From Flavobacterium sp. MFBS3-15 (GTDB lineage Bacteria > Bacteroidota > Bacteroidia > Flavobacteriales > Flavobacteriaceae), in the NCBI RefSeq assembly GCF_026107645.2, contig NZ_JAPCHV010000012.1, forward strand, positions 79,042 to 143,041: a DNA stretch of 64,000 nt, given 5' to 3'. The number at the start of each line of letters is the position of its first letter. The first letter of the stretch is position 1. Below are positions 27,065 through 37,700 of this stretch, piece after piece. The notes beneath the pieces are model-generated. The model did no database searches. It had not been told where the DNA came from and worked only from the letters and a program-made list of their open reading frames with translations. The translations under genes and the position numbers were made by a program.

Positions 27065-30000
27065 CTACTCTACAACTTCTACAGCCAGGCCGTTGTTCCA
27101 GTTTTTGTGCTCATTATTATAGTACAAATAGGCCGATGAAGCTATTCCTAAATACTGTCCCGGAACCTGGGCCTTAAGGTCGATGTTTATTTTTCGTGTC
27201 TCCTGAGGCCCCATCTGCCTGAAGTACAGCACCAATTCGCTGCCAAAGATCTCGTAGTAGTCTACAATTTCTTTTTCTACCAGTTCCTTTAGCTGCCATG
27301 GCTCGGGCGACATGCCGCCAGGTATTCCAATGCGCACCAGCGGGTTATTTACCACAGATTTAGATGTATTGGCCACCTCAGCGCTTATTCTGGCGGTTTC
27401 GCTAACCTTTACCTTATTGCTGCTAAGCGATGTCTTCAGTTCCAGCAGGCATTCCGCCGAATTATCAGGCACATAGCTCATGTAATCTACATAGAAGAGA
27501 AACGGTACCGTCCTGCCTTCCTCGATGCCAATGGTAAAGGTATTTTTACCCAAAGCAATATTGCCCGATGTATTTACCGCTATATTGCCCGATGCATCAA
27601 AACCGGTACTGAGGGCAACGCTGTTTACGCTGGCACTAACCTCCGGCTGGCCGGGTACGTTTTGAGCCATTTTGGCAAAGGTAGTTACGGCTTTCAGCCC
27701 CAACGCTGTTGCCTGTGTAGAGCCAAACCCTCCCCTGCTTTTGCTGGATTGTATATGATCCAGTGCGCTAAGTAACTGCTCCGTAACCTTGCCTTCTTTC
27801 ATGATGGCGAGTGCGTACAGCGACAGCCATTCCACCGTTTGCGATGTACCATAGCTGTGTACCACCGTTTGCTCTACCTTTACTTTATTGTAATCCTTTC
27901 CTTCGCTGTCGCTCCTGATGTTGCCTAACAGCTTTTTATACGAGGCAATGTCGCTGAGGTTATAAGCTGCCAACGACATCAGCGACATACGGTATATATC
28001 GCGGGTCTCCAACGCTTCGGCAAGTGCCTTTTGGTATTCATTGTCAAAGCCTTTTTCGCCAATTTCCGAAAGCACATATACTATGTAAGCGTTATTTACC
28101 TCATCTTTTATCGACGAAAAGCCATACTTGCCCTGATGCTGCCTAAAGCCGCCTTTGCCATCTTTCCTGGAATTCAGCCACTTCACAGAGCGCTTCACCA
28201 ATGCGGCATCTATGTCGATGAAATCCTTCATTTCGTGGAACTGCAGCAGCCCGTATGCCGTGAGCGCCTCATGCCCCGGATTGCCGCCATACCACTCGAA
28301 ACCACCTCCTTTCGACTCATAATTCTTCAGTTTCTTATAGCCGTTTTCCAGGTAACCCAATGCCTTTTTACGGAAGTCAGCATCCATGCCGCCTTTGGCA
28401 GTGAGCAGCTGCAACGCCATGATATTAGGATAGTTGGATGACGACACCTGCTCAAAACACCCCGACGGTTCACGCAACATGGATTCCAGCCCGTTTGACA
28501 ATTCGTTATACGGATTCACAATGAACTTCAACCCCGACTTAATGCTGTTATCCAGCGCTTTGCCTACGTTAAAACTGCCTGAAGTGCTTTTTGTTCCCGA
28601 AAATGCCAGGCTTACCGGGAAACCTTTACCATACACATCCATAAGCTTCTCAATGGTAGATGTATAGCTGCCTGAAGTCACTTTTACCTTTACTTTCAGG
28701 CCATTGCCTGTTTTTACGGCAGTAATCGGAAAGTATACCGTGCGGGCCTCACGGGGATTAAGCGTAATGCTTTGCTTTTCAGCGGTTGCCAGGAAGTTCG
28801 GATTGCTTTCAAGTACAGCATCCACGGTAACAGCCTGTTCTGAGTTGTTTTTTAGCCATAGTGGTATCCTTACAACGTCTTCCTGAGTGGCATATAGCGG
28901 TAGTTTCAGGTCAGATTGCATGGTTTCCAGCACGGCGTAGGAATGCTTGCCCTGCCCCAAATCTCCTTTGTAGGATGTCCCTTCTGCCACTATCGTAAAA
29001 GTAGTCGTATCGTCAGAATTATAGTACCCAAACTGTGCTTTGCCCTCCGTATTGGTTTGTACGGTGGCATTCCAGTAGATGCAATTCCTGAAGTCGGTTT
29101 TTTGCTCCGTTTGGGTATTTTTGTAGACCGGCATGTAGAATTCTGAGGATACAGAAAGGGATTTTGTGGTATGCCTTGATATGATTTTTGGGGTATAATG
29201 GTAGGATTTACCGAGCAGTATCCCGTTACCACCATTAAATTTGCTTGTCCTCACCACGATCACGCCATTGGCACCCCTGTTCCCATATATGGCTGTCGCC
29301 CCTGCATCTTTTAAAATAGATACCGATTCTATGCTTTGAGGCGAAATTGCCCTGAAACTATCCGCATTTAACGGTACGCCGTCGATGACAAACAGCGGCT
29401 CCACATAGCCGTTAATAGACCCATACCCCCGTAAAACCACGGTACTGTTCGCGCCCGGCTGACCTGATCCAGTAGATATATTCAGCCCGGCTACCTGACC
29501 CTGAAGGCTTTGCACAATTGATGCATTAGGCCTGCCTTCTATAGTCTTGGAGGAGATCGTGGTCACTGCCGCTGTCATATAGGAGCGCTTTTGGGTACCA
29601 TACCCAATTACCACCACCTCTTCCAGTTGGTTGCTTTCTCCTTCCATGATAACTTTCCCATCAGACACCTGCCGTACTTCGGCTATGGCAGACTTTGGCT
29701 TTTCGATAGGGGCTATCTCCCTGCTCTCCACTGCGGCCAGCTTCAGCTTACTTTTCAGCCCCGCTACTTCATTCAGGTCGGTTACCGAGTTCTTTATTGT
29801 ATACTCCCGGTTCTTTTCGCTTTCAGCTACCAGCCATGCTTCCCTTTCGTAATGTGTACGGGTAAACTTAAAATACCCTTCAGCATTGCTTTTGGTTTCG
29901 TACACCTTACCCGTATCAGAAAATAAGTATACCTTCAGCACAGCCGGATTGCCTTTGGTATCGAGTATAAAACCTTCCACATCCGAGCTTTTTTCGGCCA

Positions 30001-31606
30001 TTGCCGTTGCCTGTTTGCCGTCAAAAGCATTTATCTCTTCCTGTGCGAAACGCCTCCAGCCGTGGGTGTTGAGCAACATGTCGAGCGCCGCCAGCCTTTT
30101 CTCCAACGGCTCTTTTTCGTCGAAGTAAAATCGTGGCTCGTGGATGCTCCCTTTCAGCTCGTGGCCAAACAGCATCCAGGTCAGCAGGTTGTGCTGCTTG
30201 TCGTCAATATAACTCAGTATCTTCTCATCCACCACCGAAATGGAAAGGCTCGAAGCCACGGGCTTGCCGTCCCTGTCTTTCGTCGTAACCGATACATTCA
30301 CTTTCTCCCTGGGCAGGTAGTGCTCTTTATCGGTTTTCAGCTCAATTTTCAGGCCTTCCCTGTAATTGATAAACACCAACCTTTCGGCAACCGTTTTACC
30401 ATTGGCAACCAGCGACAGGGCATACATACCCGTGGGCAGCCCCTTTGTTTTCATTGTCAACTCATTACGTCCCTCTGATGCTTTTATGCCTACCGACTCA
30501 CGCACCTTATCGCCATTGCGCACCACCATTTCACAATTTGCCGTAGCCGGAGCATATAATACAATTTGCAATGCACCATCAATAGGCTGTACCGTAAAGG
30601 TATAGCCCGCAGCCAATGCCAACGGTAGTGCATAGTGCTGTTTGGCTTCAAAGGGTGCCGTAATCACGGCAGCATACATTTTTCCCTGCTCCGGGGTAAA
30701 GGCCACCTTGCCCATACCATCATAAAAACTGGCAAAGTCGGCTACCCTGTTGCCATGCTGGTCCTGAATGTACCCGGCCACATCCAGCTGCTTGCCAAAC
30801 TCATTCTTCGCGATGAAGAATACATTAGACGGCTGCCCGGCAACATAACTGCCGCTTTCGGGCAAAAACTGCAGGTCGGCAAAGTCAAGGCTTATCGGTA
30901 TGGCACGGGTAACCGATTCGCTGATGCCGTCATACTGCACCCGCACGTTCACAAGCCCATCGTTGGATTGCAGCACTTCCGGCAATTTGAACTTTACTAC
31001 GGCCTTGCCATTGGCATCGGTCGTACCGGATTGTGTGCCTATATTTTTCCCTTCTATAAGCACATCATATGCAAATGCATGCTTGCTGAGCGGCTTGTTG
31101 TCATTGCTCTTTAATGTAAAGTCAGCCTCACAGGTATCGCCAGGCCCATAGCCTTTTTTCCGGAAATCAAGTGTCATGAGCATCCGGTTCGCCGATACCT
31201 TCTGCACGAAAAAGCTCTTCTCGAAAGCCGGTTCGCCCAGCTGTTCCTGCAGTTTGGTATATGCTTTCAGGCGGTACATGCCCCCCGGATGATTTGCTGT
31301 AAGGGTAAACGACCCCGCTGCCCCGCCCTGCGCCACCATGTAGCATTGGGTATCGAGCTTTTTGCCTGCACTGTCGTAAATCTCCACATATACGTAGTCG
31401 CTTTGCAGCGTAGGGCTGTTATCGGCATTGGCTACGTACAGCTTGTAAAAAACGGTCTCTTCGGGCAGGTAAAGCACATTGTTGAGATGTGCATATACTT
31501 TTTCCGACTGGCGCTGCTTATAGAAGGCCTGCATTTGCGATGTGCCGTTTTGTCCTGACGCCAGGCCGGAAATCAGCAGGAATAGTATGATTGCTAAGGT
31601 TCTCAT
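27065..31606 (-). CDS. Alpha-2-macroglobulin-like protein with an internal SusC-type TonB plug domain
   Basis: The 1513-residue exported protein has a signal peptide (MRTLAIILFLLISGLASGQ); the start at 31606 is chosen because upstream codons run through an intergenic repeat. Macroglobulin beta domains fill roughly residues 20-540, and a carboxypeptidase-regulatory-like segment spans about 540-585. From about 661 to 785 there is a complete SusC/RagA plug: LEEVVVIGYGTQKRS, SLQGQVAGL, VVLRGYGSING, FVIDGVPL, ATAIYGNRGANGVIVV. After it come the A2M domain and a thioester motif GCFEQ (Cys1050, Glu1052, Gln1053) followed by helical repeats of the thioester domain (WYGGNPGHEALTAYGLLQFHE). There is no beta-barrel of its own. 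A2M proteins trap proteases through the thioester. The upstream gene on this strand is a SusC-type barrel without a plug, so I infer that the two form one complex in the outer membrane. Confidence 0.9.
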   Translation of the reverse strand: MRTLAIILFLLISGLASGQNGTSQMQAFYKQRQSEKVYAHLNNVLYLPEETVFYKLYVANADNSPTLQSDYVYVEIYDSAGKKLDTQCYMVAQGGAAGSFTLTANHPGGMYRLKAYTKLQEQLGEPAFEKSFFVQKVSANRMLMTLDFRKKGYGPGDTCEADFTLKSNDNKPLSKHAFAYDVLIEGKNIGTQSGTTDANGKAVVKFKLPEVLQSNDGLVNVRVQYDGISESVTRAIPISLDFADLQFLPESGSYVAGQPSNVFFIAKNEFGKQLDVAGYIQDQHGNRVADFASFYDGMGKVAFTPEQGKMYAAVITAPFEAKQHYALPLALAAGYTFTVQPIDGALQIVLYAPATANCEMVVRNGDKVRESVGIKASEGRNELTMKTKGLPTGMYALSLVANGKTVAERLVFINYREGLKIELKTDKEHYLPREKVNVSVTTKDRDGKPVASSLSISVVDEKILSYIDDKQHNLLTWMLFGHELKGSIHEPRFYFDEKEPLEKRLAALDMLLNTHGWRRFAQEEINAFDGKQATAMAEKSSDVEGFILDTKGNPAVLKVYLFSDTGKVYETKSNAEGYFKFTRTHYEREAWLVAESEKNREYTIKNSVTDLNEVAGLKSKLKLAAVESREIAPIEKPKSAIAEVRQVSDGKVIMEGESNQLEEVVVIGYGTQKRSYMTAAVTTISSKTIEGRPNASIVQSLQGQVAGLNISTGSGQPGANSTVVLRGYGSINGYVEPLFVIDGVPLNADSFRAISPQSIESVSILKDAGATAIYGNRGANGVIVVRTSKFNGGNGILLGKSYHYTPKIISRHTTKSLSVSSEFYMPVYKNTQTEQKTDFRNCIYWNATVQTNTEGKAQFGYYNSDDTTTFTIVAEGTSYKGDLGQGKHSYAVLETMQSDLKLPLYATQEDVVRIPLWLKNNSEQAVTVDAVLESNPNFLATAEKQSITLNPREARTVYFPITAVKTGNGLKVKVKVTSGSYTSTIEKLMDVYGKGFPVSLAFSGTKSTSGSFNVGKALDNSIKSGLKFIVNPYNELSNGLESMLREPSGCFEQVSSSNYPNIMALQLLTAKGGMDADFRKKALGYLENGYKKLKNYESKGGGFEWYGGNPGHEALTAYGLLQFHEMKDFIDIDAALVKRSVKWLNSRKDGKGGFRQHQGKYGFSSIKDEVNNAYIVYVLSEIGEKGFDNEYQKALAEALETRDIYRMSLMSLAAYNLSDIASYKKLLGNIRSDSEGKDYNKVKVEQTVVHSYGTSQTVEWLSLYALAIMKEGKVTEQLLSALDHIQSSKSRGGFGSTQATALGLKAVTTFAKMAQNVPGQPEVSASVNSVALSTGFDASGNIAVNTSGNIALGKNTFTIGIEEGRTVPFLFYVDYMSYVPDNSAECLLELKTSLSSNKVKVSETARISAEVANTSKSVVNNPLVRIGIPGGMSPEPWQLKELVEKEIVDYYEIFGSELVLYFRQMGPQETRKINIDLKAQVPGQYLGIASSAYLYYNNEHKNWNNGLAVEVVE

Positions 31607-31643
31607 GTTTTTTAGTTTTAAGGGTCTGCTTACTTTATTTCTA

Positions 31644-31808
31644 TTAACCACATAACTTGTCCCGCTGCAAGCAGGAGAGACATAGGATTTACAGCTTTGG
31701 GACGCCTTCATAGCGACACAGAGCATGAAGCTTTGCTTCATCTGGGTGACACTATGTTTCCTTATGGGTGATACAAACACTATCCTCCCTATGTACCTAT
31801 GTGGTTAA
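31644..31808. repeat. Intergenic inverted-repeat element between the plugless barrel and A2M genes
   Basis: The ends TTAACCACATA (31644-31654) and TATGTGGTTAA (31798-31808) are exact inverse copies. Inside is a strong hairpin ATGAAGC-ttt-GCTTCAT near 31722-31738. The element fills most of the 211 bp between the two genes. Similar elements beginning TTAACCACATAG are common in flavobacterial intergenic DNA (from memory). It could affect the ratio of the two transcripts. No conserved ORF. Confidence 0.6.
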
Positions 31809-31817
31809 GATGTTATT

Positions 31818-34571
31818 TTAGAATTTTACTGCTACCGAAAGCCCGTACACACGTTGCAGGGGCGAGTTGAAATAGTCCAGTCCGGACGTGTCGGCCGAAT
31901 TGAACAGCGCATTATTGGCAAAGGCTGTATCGCTTTTGGACAGGATGAACACATTATTGACAAATGCCGAAACCACCAGCCCTATGGAGCTTTTGCCGTT
32001 CTTCACACGGCCATTGTACCCTATGGTAACATTATGAAGCCTGAAAAAAGTGGCATCCTCAATGGCATCTTCGGCCACGCCGCCAACACCGTAGCGTACC
32101 CAGCGGTTTTGCGCTACGGGCAAGGACGGGTCATAAAAGCTTACCGGCTGCGTGTTGGGCTGGCCTGTTTGGGTAACGCCTTTAAACACAAAACCCGTAA
32201 TATCGCGCTGCTGTGCCGTTGTCTGCGACACACCATAATAATCAAGCGTTTGCGAAGTACCGTTCCACAAGTCGCCGCCCTGGCTCCAGTCAAATCCTAA
32301 CCTTACGTAGAAGGATTTATAATTAGCCTTTGTGCCAAAGCCCAGCACAAAATCGGGATTGGGATCACCAATGACGGCAGGCGATGCTGCCACAAGCGGG
32401 AAACCGTCATCGCCTATTACCTTGTTGCCATAGGCATCCCTTTGGTACACACTCCCAACAATGACACCCACCGGCTGCCCTTCGATGTAGTTTTTATTGA
32501 CATCGGCAAAACCCGCAAACGGTATGCGATCCAAATTGCGCGACAGGCCTGTAACCTTATTCTTGTACATGGTGAAATTCAGGTCGTGCGTAAAATTCAG
32601 CTTGTCGTGGGTATACCGCGGATGGTCGAAAGATGCCGAAAACTCCAATCCTTTCTGCTCGTAGTTTACCGCCGGCAGCCAGGAAAATGTCCCTCCGGTG
32701 TTTACGGGGGCATACATATCGGCGACCTTTCTTTGGTAGAGCTCAAAGTTTAGCGCTATAGGGCGGTCATAGCTCAGCCCTACAGTATATGCCTTTTCGC
32801 GGGTAGTAGTTGTAACGTCCGGCGCAAACAGTTCCTGATGGTTGCGCATCTGCTTAAATTCGGCAAGATTGTAGGCAAGGCTGTTAAAGTACAGGTTGTT
32901 GTTTTGCAGGCCCGGCTCATACTGGCGTGCGGTGGCATTGCCATAAAGGCTGAAATTCCGGATAAGGAAGCGATTCCACCTAAAGCTGCCCGAGACCCCT
33001 CCGTATGCGGCAGCTGTATATGTGGAGGAAAAAGCGATGTCGGCACCGCCTTTAATTTCCAGTCCGTCATCATAGTCTAAAATATCCCAAAATTTGTGCG
33101 ATGCATTGAGGTTCAGTCCTGCCTCGGTCCTGTCCTGTGTTTTAGCCAGGGTGTATTGTACATCGGGCATCGCCGGATAATCGGCCGCGCTGCTGAATCC
33201 CTCACCATACTGCCTGCGGAAATCCCGCTGCCGGTGCTGCACATTCAGCCTGGCGCCAAGCTGGGTATTTCCTAAATTGTCATATACAAAATCATTTTCG
33301 AAAGTGAGAAGGCTGTATTTTTCCCTCCGGTCTGTATAGTCCGGTATGGCTACCTGCGCGGCGAAAGGGATATTTCCCCCGGTAAGCCGCATATCCGAAT
33401 ATTGCGGAAGCAGCTTAGCCGTATTGGTTACGTTACTCCGGCGGTAAACATCGGAGAATGAAAGCGACAAGGCCGTATTTTTGGCAGCATCGCGGGTATT
33501 GCGTAACAGGTAATATGGGTTGTTTTCCTGGTGGCTGAAATTGCGCGGGGTGCCGTCGGGAAGCAATGTCCCCGCATTGTTGTCGAAATGCGCCGGTGTA
33601 ACGGCATTGGCAAAAACCGCCTTGTTATGTATGAAGTTGGCATTGCTCAATTTGTCCTCAAAACGATTGAAATTGAAAGTACCGTTCAGGGTATGTTTTT
33701 TATAGGTCCTGTCATAGGAAAGCGTAGTGGCTAGGTCGTTGTTCTTCACTTCGGGCAGGTTGCCGGCAGCGCTCCTGTAGGTAAGATTCAGCTTCAGGTC
33801 GCCGCCCGTTGCCAATTTCAGCCTTGCGGTAAGGGCTGATTTATTTTCCGTTGAGGTTTGGAAAAAGCGGTTGGCGCCAAATACCGGTATGCGGCTGCCG
33901 GTGCCCACGGTAATGTCACCACCTGAATACCATGGCGTAGCGTTATCGCTTATGTGCAGGGTGCTGAGCTGCGGCCCCCAACTGAATGGTTCATTAGTTT
34001 CGGGGCCCTGGTACGTTACCGCGCCATTGACGCTCCTGCCCTGTGCAAAGCGGTTTTGGAAACTGCGCTCACGCATCGGTACACCGGCAAGGAATTCGGT
34101 ATACAGGTCAATATACAGCCTGCTTTGGTTATAGTTGTTTATAAAATTGTACACATTGCCTTTATCCTTTTTGATCCGGATAACATTCTGCATATAATTG
34201 GGATAGGCATAGTTGGTCGTAGTGCCCGATGGCCCTGTGGGCTGCAGGGTGTCGTTTTGCTGCTTCAGGCTGTTGGCAAAGTCGCTGCTCATGATGGGCT
34301 GCACCCGCTGGCTGCCTTCGGGCGTGCCGTTGGCATTGGTGATTTTAATATACTGCGTCTGCATGCCGATGTAGCTGATTTCCAACTCCTGCCCCACCCT
34401 GACTTTAATGGAATAGTTGCCATCGATGTCCGATTGTGTGCAGGTTGTGGTATTTCGTATGCAGATACTGGCTCCCGGTATGGGCAGTCCGGCATTGTCG
34501 GTCAATACGCCCGAGTAGTTTACCATTTGGCTGTAACCGGAAAAGAAAAATAAGAGTAACAGATATCTCAT
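31818..34571 (-). CDS. Plugless SusC-type outer-membrane beta-barrel
   Basis: The 917-residue protein has a short signal peptide (MRYLLLLFFFSGYSQ). A carboxypeptidase-regulatory-like domain at about 18-80 follows (SGVLTDNAGLPIPGASICIR, DIDGNYSIKV). The barrel begins around residue 128 (NVIRIKKDKGNVYNF) and includes SusC-type blocks (ETNEPFSWGPQL, AVIGDPNPDFVLGFGTKANY, ATFFRLHNVTIGYN) and a C-terminal YGLSVAVKF. The roughly 120-residue plug expected between the first two parts is missing: none of the LDEVVV, GYG, IDGVP or ASIYG signatures occurs, and only about 45 linker residues are present. Without a plug such a barrel would be an open pore. The next gene supplies a plug inside an A2M protein. 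There is no SusD gene nearby. It is divergent from the giant HYR protein gene. Confidence 0.88.
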   Translation of the reverse strand: MRYLLLLFFFSGYSQMVNYSGVLTDNAGLPIPGASICIRNTTTCTQSDIDGNYSIKVRVGQELEISYIGMQTQYIKITNANGTPEGSQRVQPIMSSDFANSLKQQNDTLQPTGPSGTTTNYAYPNYMQNVIRIKKDKGNVYNFINNYNQSRLYIDLYTEFLAGVPMRERSFQNRFAQGRSVNGAVTYQGPETNEPFSWGPQLSTLHISDNATPWYSGGDITVGTGSRIPVFGANRFFQTSTENKSALTARLKLATGGDLKLNLTYRSAAGNLPEVKNNDLATTLSYDRTYKKHTLNGTFNFNRFEDKLSNANFIHNKAVFANAVTPAHFDNNAGTLLPDGTPRNFSHQENNPYYLLRNTRDAAKNTALSLSFSDVYRRSNVTNTAKLLPQYSDMRLTGGNIPFAAQVAIPDYTDRREKYSLLTFENDFVYDNLGNTQLGARLNVQHRQRDFRRQYGEGFSSAADYPAMPDVQYTLAKTQDRTEAGLNLNASHKFWDILDYDDGLEIKGGADIAFSSTYTAAAYGGVSGSFRWNRFLIRNFSLYGNATARQYEPGLQNNNLYFNSLAYNLAEFKQMRNHQELFAPDVTTTTREKAYTVGLSYDRPIALNFELYQRKVADMYAPVNTGGTFSWLPAVNYEQKGLEFSASFDHPRYTHDKLNFTHDLNFTMYKNKVTGLSRNLDRIPFAGFADVNKNYIEGQPVGVIVGSVYQRDAYGNKVIGDDGFPLVAASPAVIGDPNPDFVLGFGTKANYKSFYVRLGFDWSQGGDLWNGTSQTLDYYGVSQTTAQQRDITGFVFKGVTQTGQPNTQPVSFYDPSLPVAQNRWVRYGVGGVAEDAIEDATFFRLHNVTIGYNGRVKNGKSSIGLVVSAFVNNVFILSKSDTAFANNALFNSADTSGLDYFNSPLQRVYGLSVAVKF

Positions 34572-34715
34572 GTGGCATGTGTTTACCTACTAGGATAATG
34601 AAATCAGGTAAAAGGTTGGGAGGACATCAAAATTTCATTTATTTAACAAGCCGATTCTTAATATGATTATTAAAAATACCTATAAATGGGTATACTTAAA
34701 ATTTTGTTAAAATTG

Positions 34716-34723
34716 TATATTTG
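34716..34723 (+). promoter_or_regulatory. -7 promoter box for the giant adhesin gene
   Basis: TATATTTG matches TAnnTTTG exactly and lies 51 bp before the ATG at 34775. TTTG-like sequence occurs upstream at 34703, but its spacing is shorter than usual for a -33 element, so only the -7 box is supported. Confidence 0.5.
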
Positions 34724-34774
34724 TCCCGTAAGACATAATCCCTAAACCCTCAACTAACCAAAACACAAGTTGTT

Positions 34775-37700
34775 ATGGCAAAAAACTACATTCAAAAAAT
34801 AATTATCGTCCTGTTCTTTTTTTCCGGCTTTGGCGCGCACGCGCAGCTTTTTTCACTATCGCAGGCCGACGCTTCAGGATGGGATCGGCCTATGACTGCC
34901 GGAGAGCAGGTATGCTTCCCTACAGCGGCTGCGGGCACGGCAACACTTATGTTCCGTATCACCAACGATAGCGGTGGTGGATTAGCGCTTACAGGGTCGC
35001 CGGTCGTTTCAATTTCCGGGGTCAATGCCGCAAACTTTACGGCAACGCAACCCTTGCAAACAGTCCTTACAAACGGTAGCAGTACCACCTTTACCATTTC
35101 GTATTTGCCAACTGCCGGAACTATCAGTAATGCAACAGTAAACGTAAACTATGGTGGCGGGAGCGGTACAGTCACTTTTACGCTCAAGGGCGCGCCATTT
35201 GACTTATACGGCCCAATGTACCCTCCTTTTGGCACCATTATGGCCGACGGGGTAGGCATGACCGGAAGGCCCGGAGGAAGGGACATTTTGCTCACCAACG
35301 TTTCGATGGCGCTTCAAACTACAACCTATTGGGGGCCACAGGTAAACTCTGCCGGCATTTTGCAGCTTCAGACATCCCTTAATAATAATACCTATACCAA
35401 TCAGGAAACATTCACCTTTATTGCAGCCGAAAGCAACCTGCCTCAGGGTAGAGCAGTGTGGCGGGGAACCACAAACATACAGAACGCCATAAACGGTACA
35501 ACCCCAATAGTTTATTTGCGTGCTACACTACTAACCAGGCGGGCTGACAATACCATTGTTCCACTCATCGACCCTACAACACTCGGACTATCAGCACAAA
35601 TTGGGGGGCTCGTGCCTTTTACCAGCCTTACTGATTACCTAAAAGCCAATTACCTGATCGAGGCATCGCTAAATGGAATAAACTGGCAGCCTTACCTCGA
35701 CTTTTACGACGCCTATCCTACCCCTCCGGGGCCGCTTCCCGGACAGGGTATCGGCAACGCCTACAGCTCTGTAAGCAATGGCTTTTACTGGATAAACCAC
35801 AAGCCAACGCTGACACAAAACCAGATACTGCCCTGCAATGAAGGGGGAACTGCTGCCATAACAACAGCAAGGCTGAATGCTACCGACAGGGAAGACATGC
35901 CCACGCACCCCGAGTGGCTGGTTTTTCGTTTTGAAACCCAGAATGCAGGTACTAACCCATTGGGTTTTGGCACAGGAGTGCTAAAGAAAAACGGAGTGCA
36001 GATGGTGGAAACAGACACCTTTACCTTGCAGGACTTACAAAACAACCTGATTACCTATGAACACAACGGAGGTGAAACGGTGTATGACGAATTCCAGTTC
36101 AGCCTTGTAGACAGCAAGGGCAAGCTGGCCAGCGACAGCGGTTTCAGCATTTTCAACTTCAAGATAAATATTTCGCCTGTCAATGATGCCCCGGTGGCCG
36201 GCAACCTGCAGTTTGACACATCTTACATTGCCCCTTATGACGGTAACTTAACAGCTACGGACCCCGACAATGCTACGTTTACCTATGCAATCGTTACACA
36301 GCCAACAAGCGGGACCGTATCGGTGAACGCTTCTACCGGAGCGTTTACCTATACGCCTACATCGGGTGCGCCCGGAACGGATTCGTTTACCTATACCGTT
36401 AACGACGGCACAGCTACAAGCAATACCGCAACAGTAAGCATCAACCTGGTAAACCTGCCGCCAGCCAACAATAACAGCCAATGGACGATATTGGAGGATC
36501 AGTTTATTGACGCCACCTTTGTAGCAACCGACCCTGAAGGGACAGCCGTTACTTACCAGCTCGCAACACAGGCGGCATCGGGTGTGGCAACGGTAGAATC
36601 GAACGGATATTTTACCTATACGCCTAACCCAACCGAATACGGTACCGACACCTTTACGTATACCGCCACCGATGCGCAGGGCAATACTTCCAACCCTATT
36701 ACCGTAACCCTGAATGTAAGGCCGCGCCTTGACCCGGGCGACCTTATCGTGGCCGACGATACTAAAGTGTACCACTATGACCCTGCTACATCGCAAAGCA
36801 TACTGCTTACCGAAAACCAGGGGCTGAACGAAGCCATAAACGTAGCTTACAAGCAAAACGCAGGGCTTTTTATATATGACAAAGACAACGGCCTTATCAG
36901 GATTGACCCTTTTACAGGGGTTCAGTCATTGGTGTCCCCGGTAACTAACTTTGCTTCGGGCGGGCCTATCGGCGGGCCTCCGGGAATGCTGGTAACCGGG
37001 CCTGACACGATAATTGTTTGCGACAGCGACGGCATTAAGAGCGTGACGATTTCTACAGGTGCGGTAACCACATTATTCAGTGGCGGATCGCTATCCTACC
37101 CAACAGGGCTTGCCTATCTTGATAACGGCGACCTGCTGGTAAGCGACGCCGGAATGATACTGGGCGGATCGAGCAAAATTATCCGCATAACACCTGCCGG
37201 TGTGCAAACAATAGTAAGTTCGGGCAACAACATTATCCTTCCGCTGGACATTATCCTGAAGGACCAGAACACGCTTATTGTTGCCGATGGTGCAGCCTTT
37301 GCCGGCGGTACCGATAAGATCTATACCATTGATATCATTACAGGTACCCAAACCGTACTTTCTACAGGTGGCGATATATCGATACCTTCGGGGCTTGACA
37401 TTTTTGGGAATACCGTATATGTAGTAAATAAAATGGGTTCGATGAAAGTTTTGGGAGTAAATGCGACTACAGGTGCCCAAACCGTTATTCCCGGGCCGGC
37501 ATTATCCAACCCGTGGGGACTTTTGGTAATACCGGAAAACATTGTCATCGATAACACTTCCATAACCGGCACATCCTGCGTTGAAACTGCCGACGGCGAG
37601 GCAACCATTACCTTTTCAGGAGGTACAGGCCCTTATACGTATACCATTGGCAGCACGACTGCCAATGCTGTTTCGCCGGTAACCATCAGCAATCTTGCTG

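Noticed and set aside
31607..31780. N-terminal extension of the A2M-plug protein from an ATG at 31780
   Set aside because: The extra 58 codons translate the intergenic inverted repeat and would bury the clear signal peptide starting at 31606.
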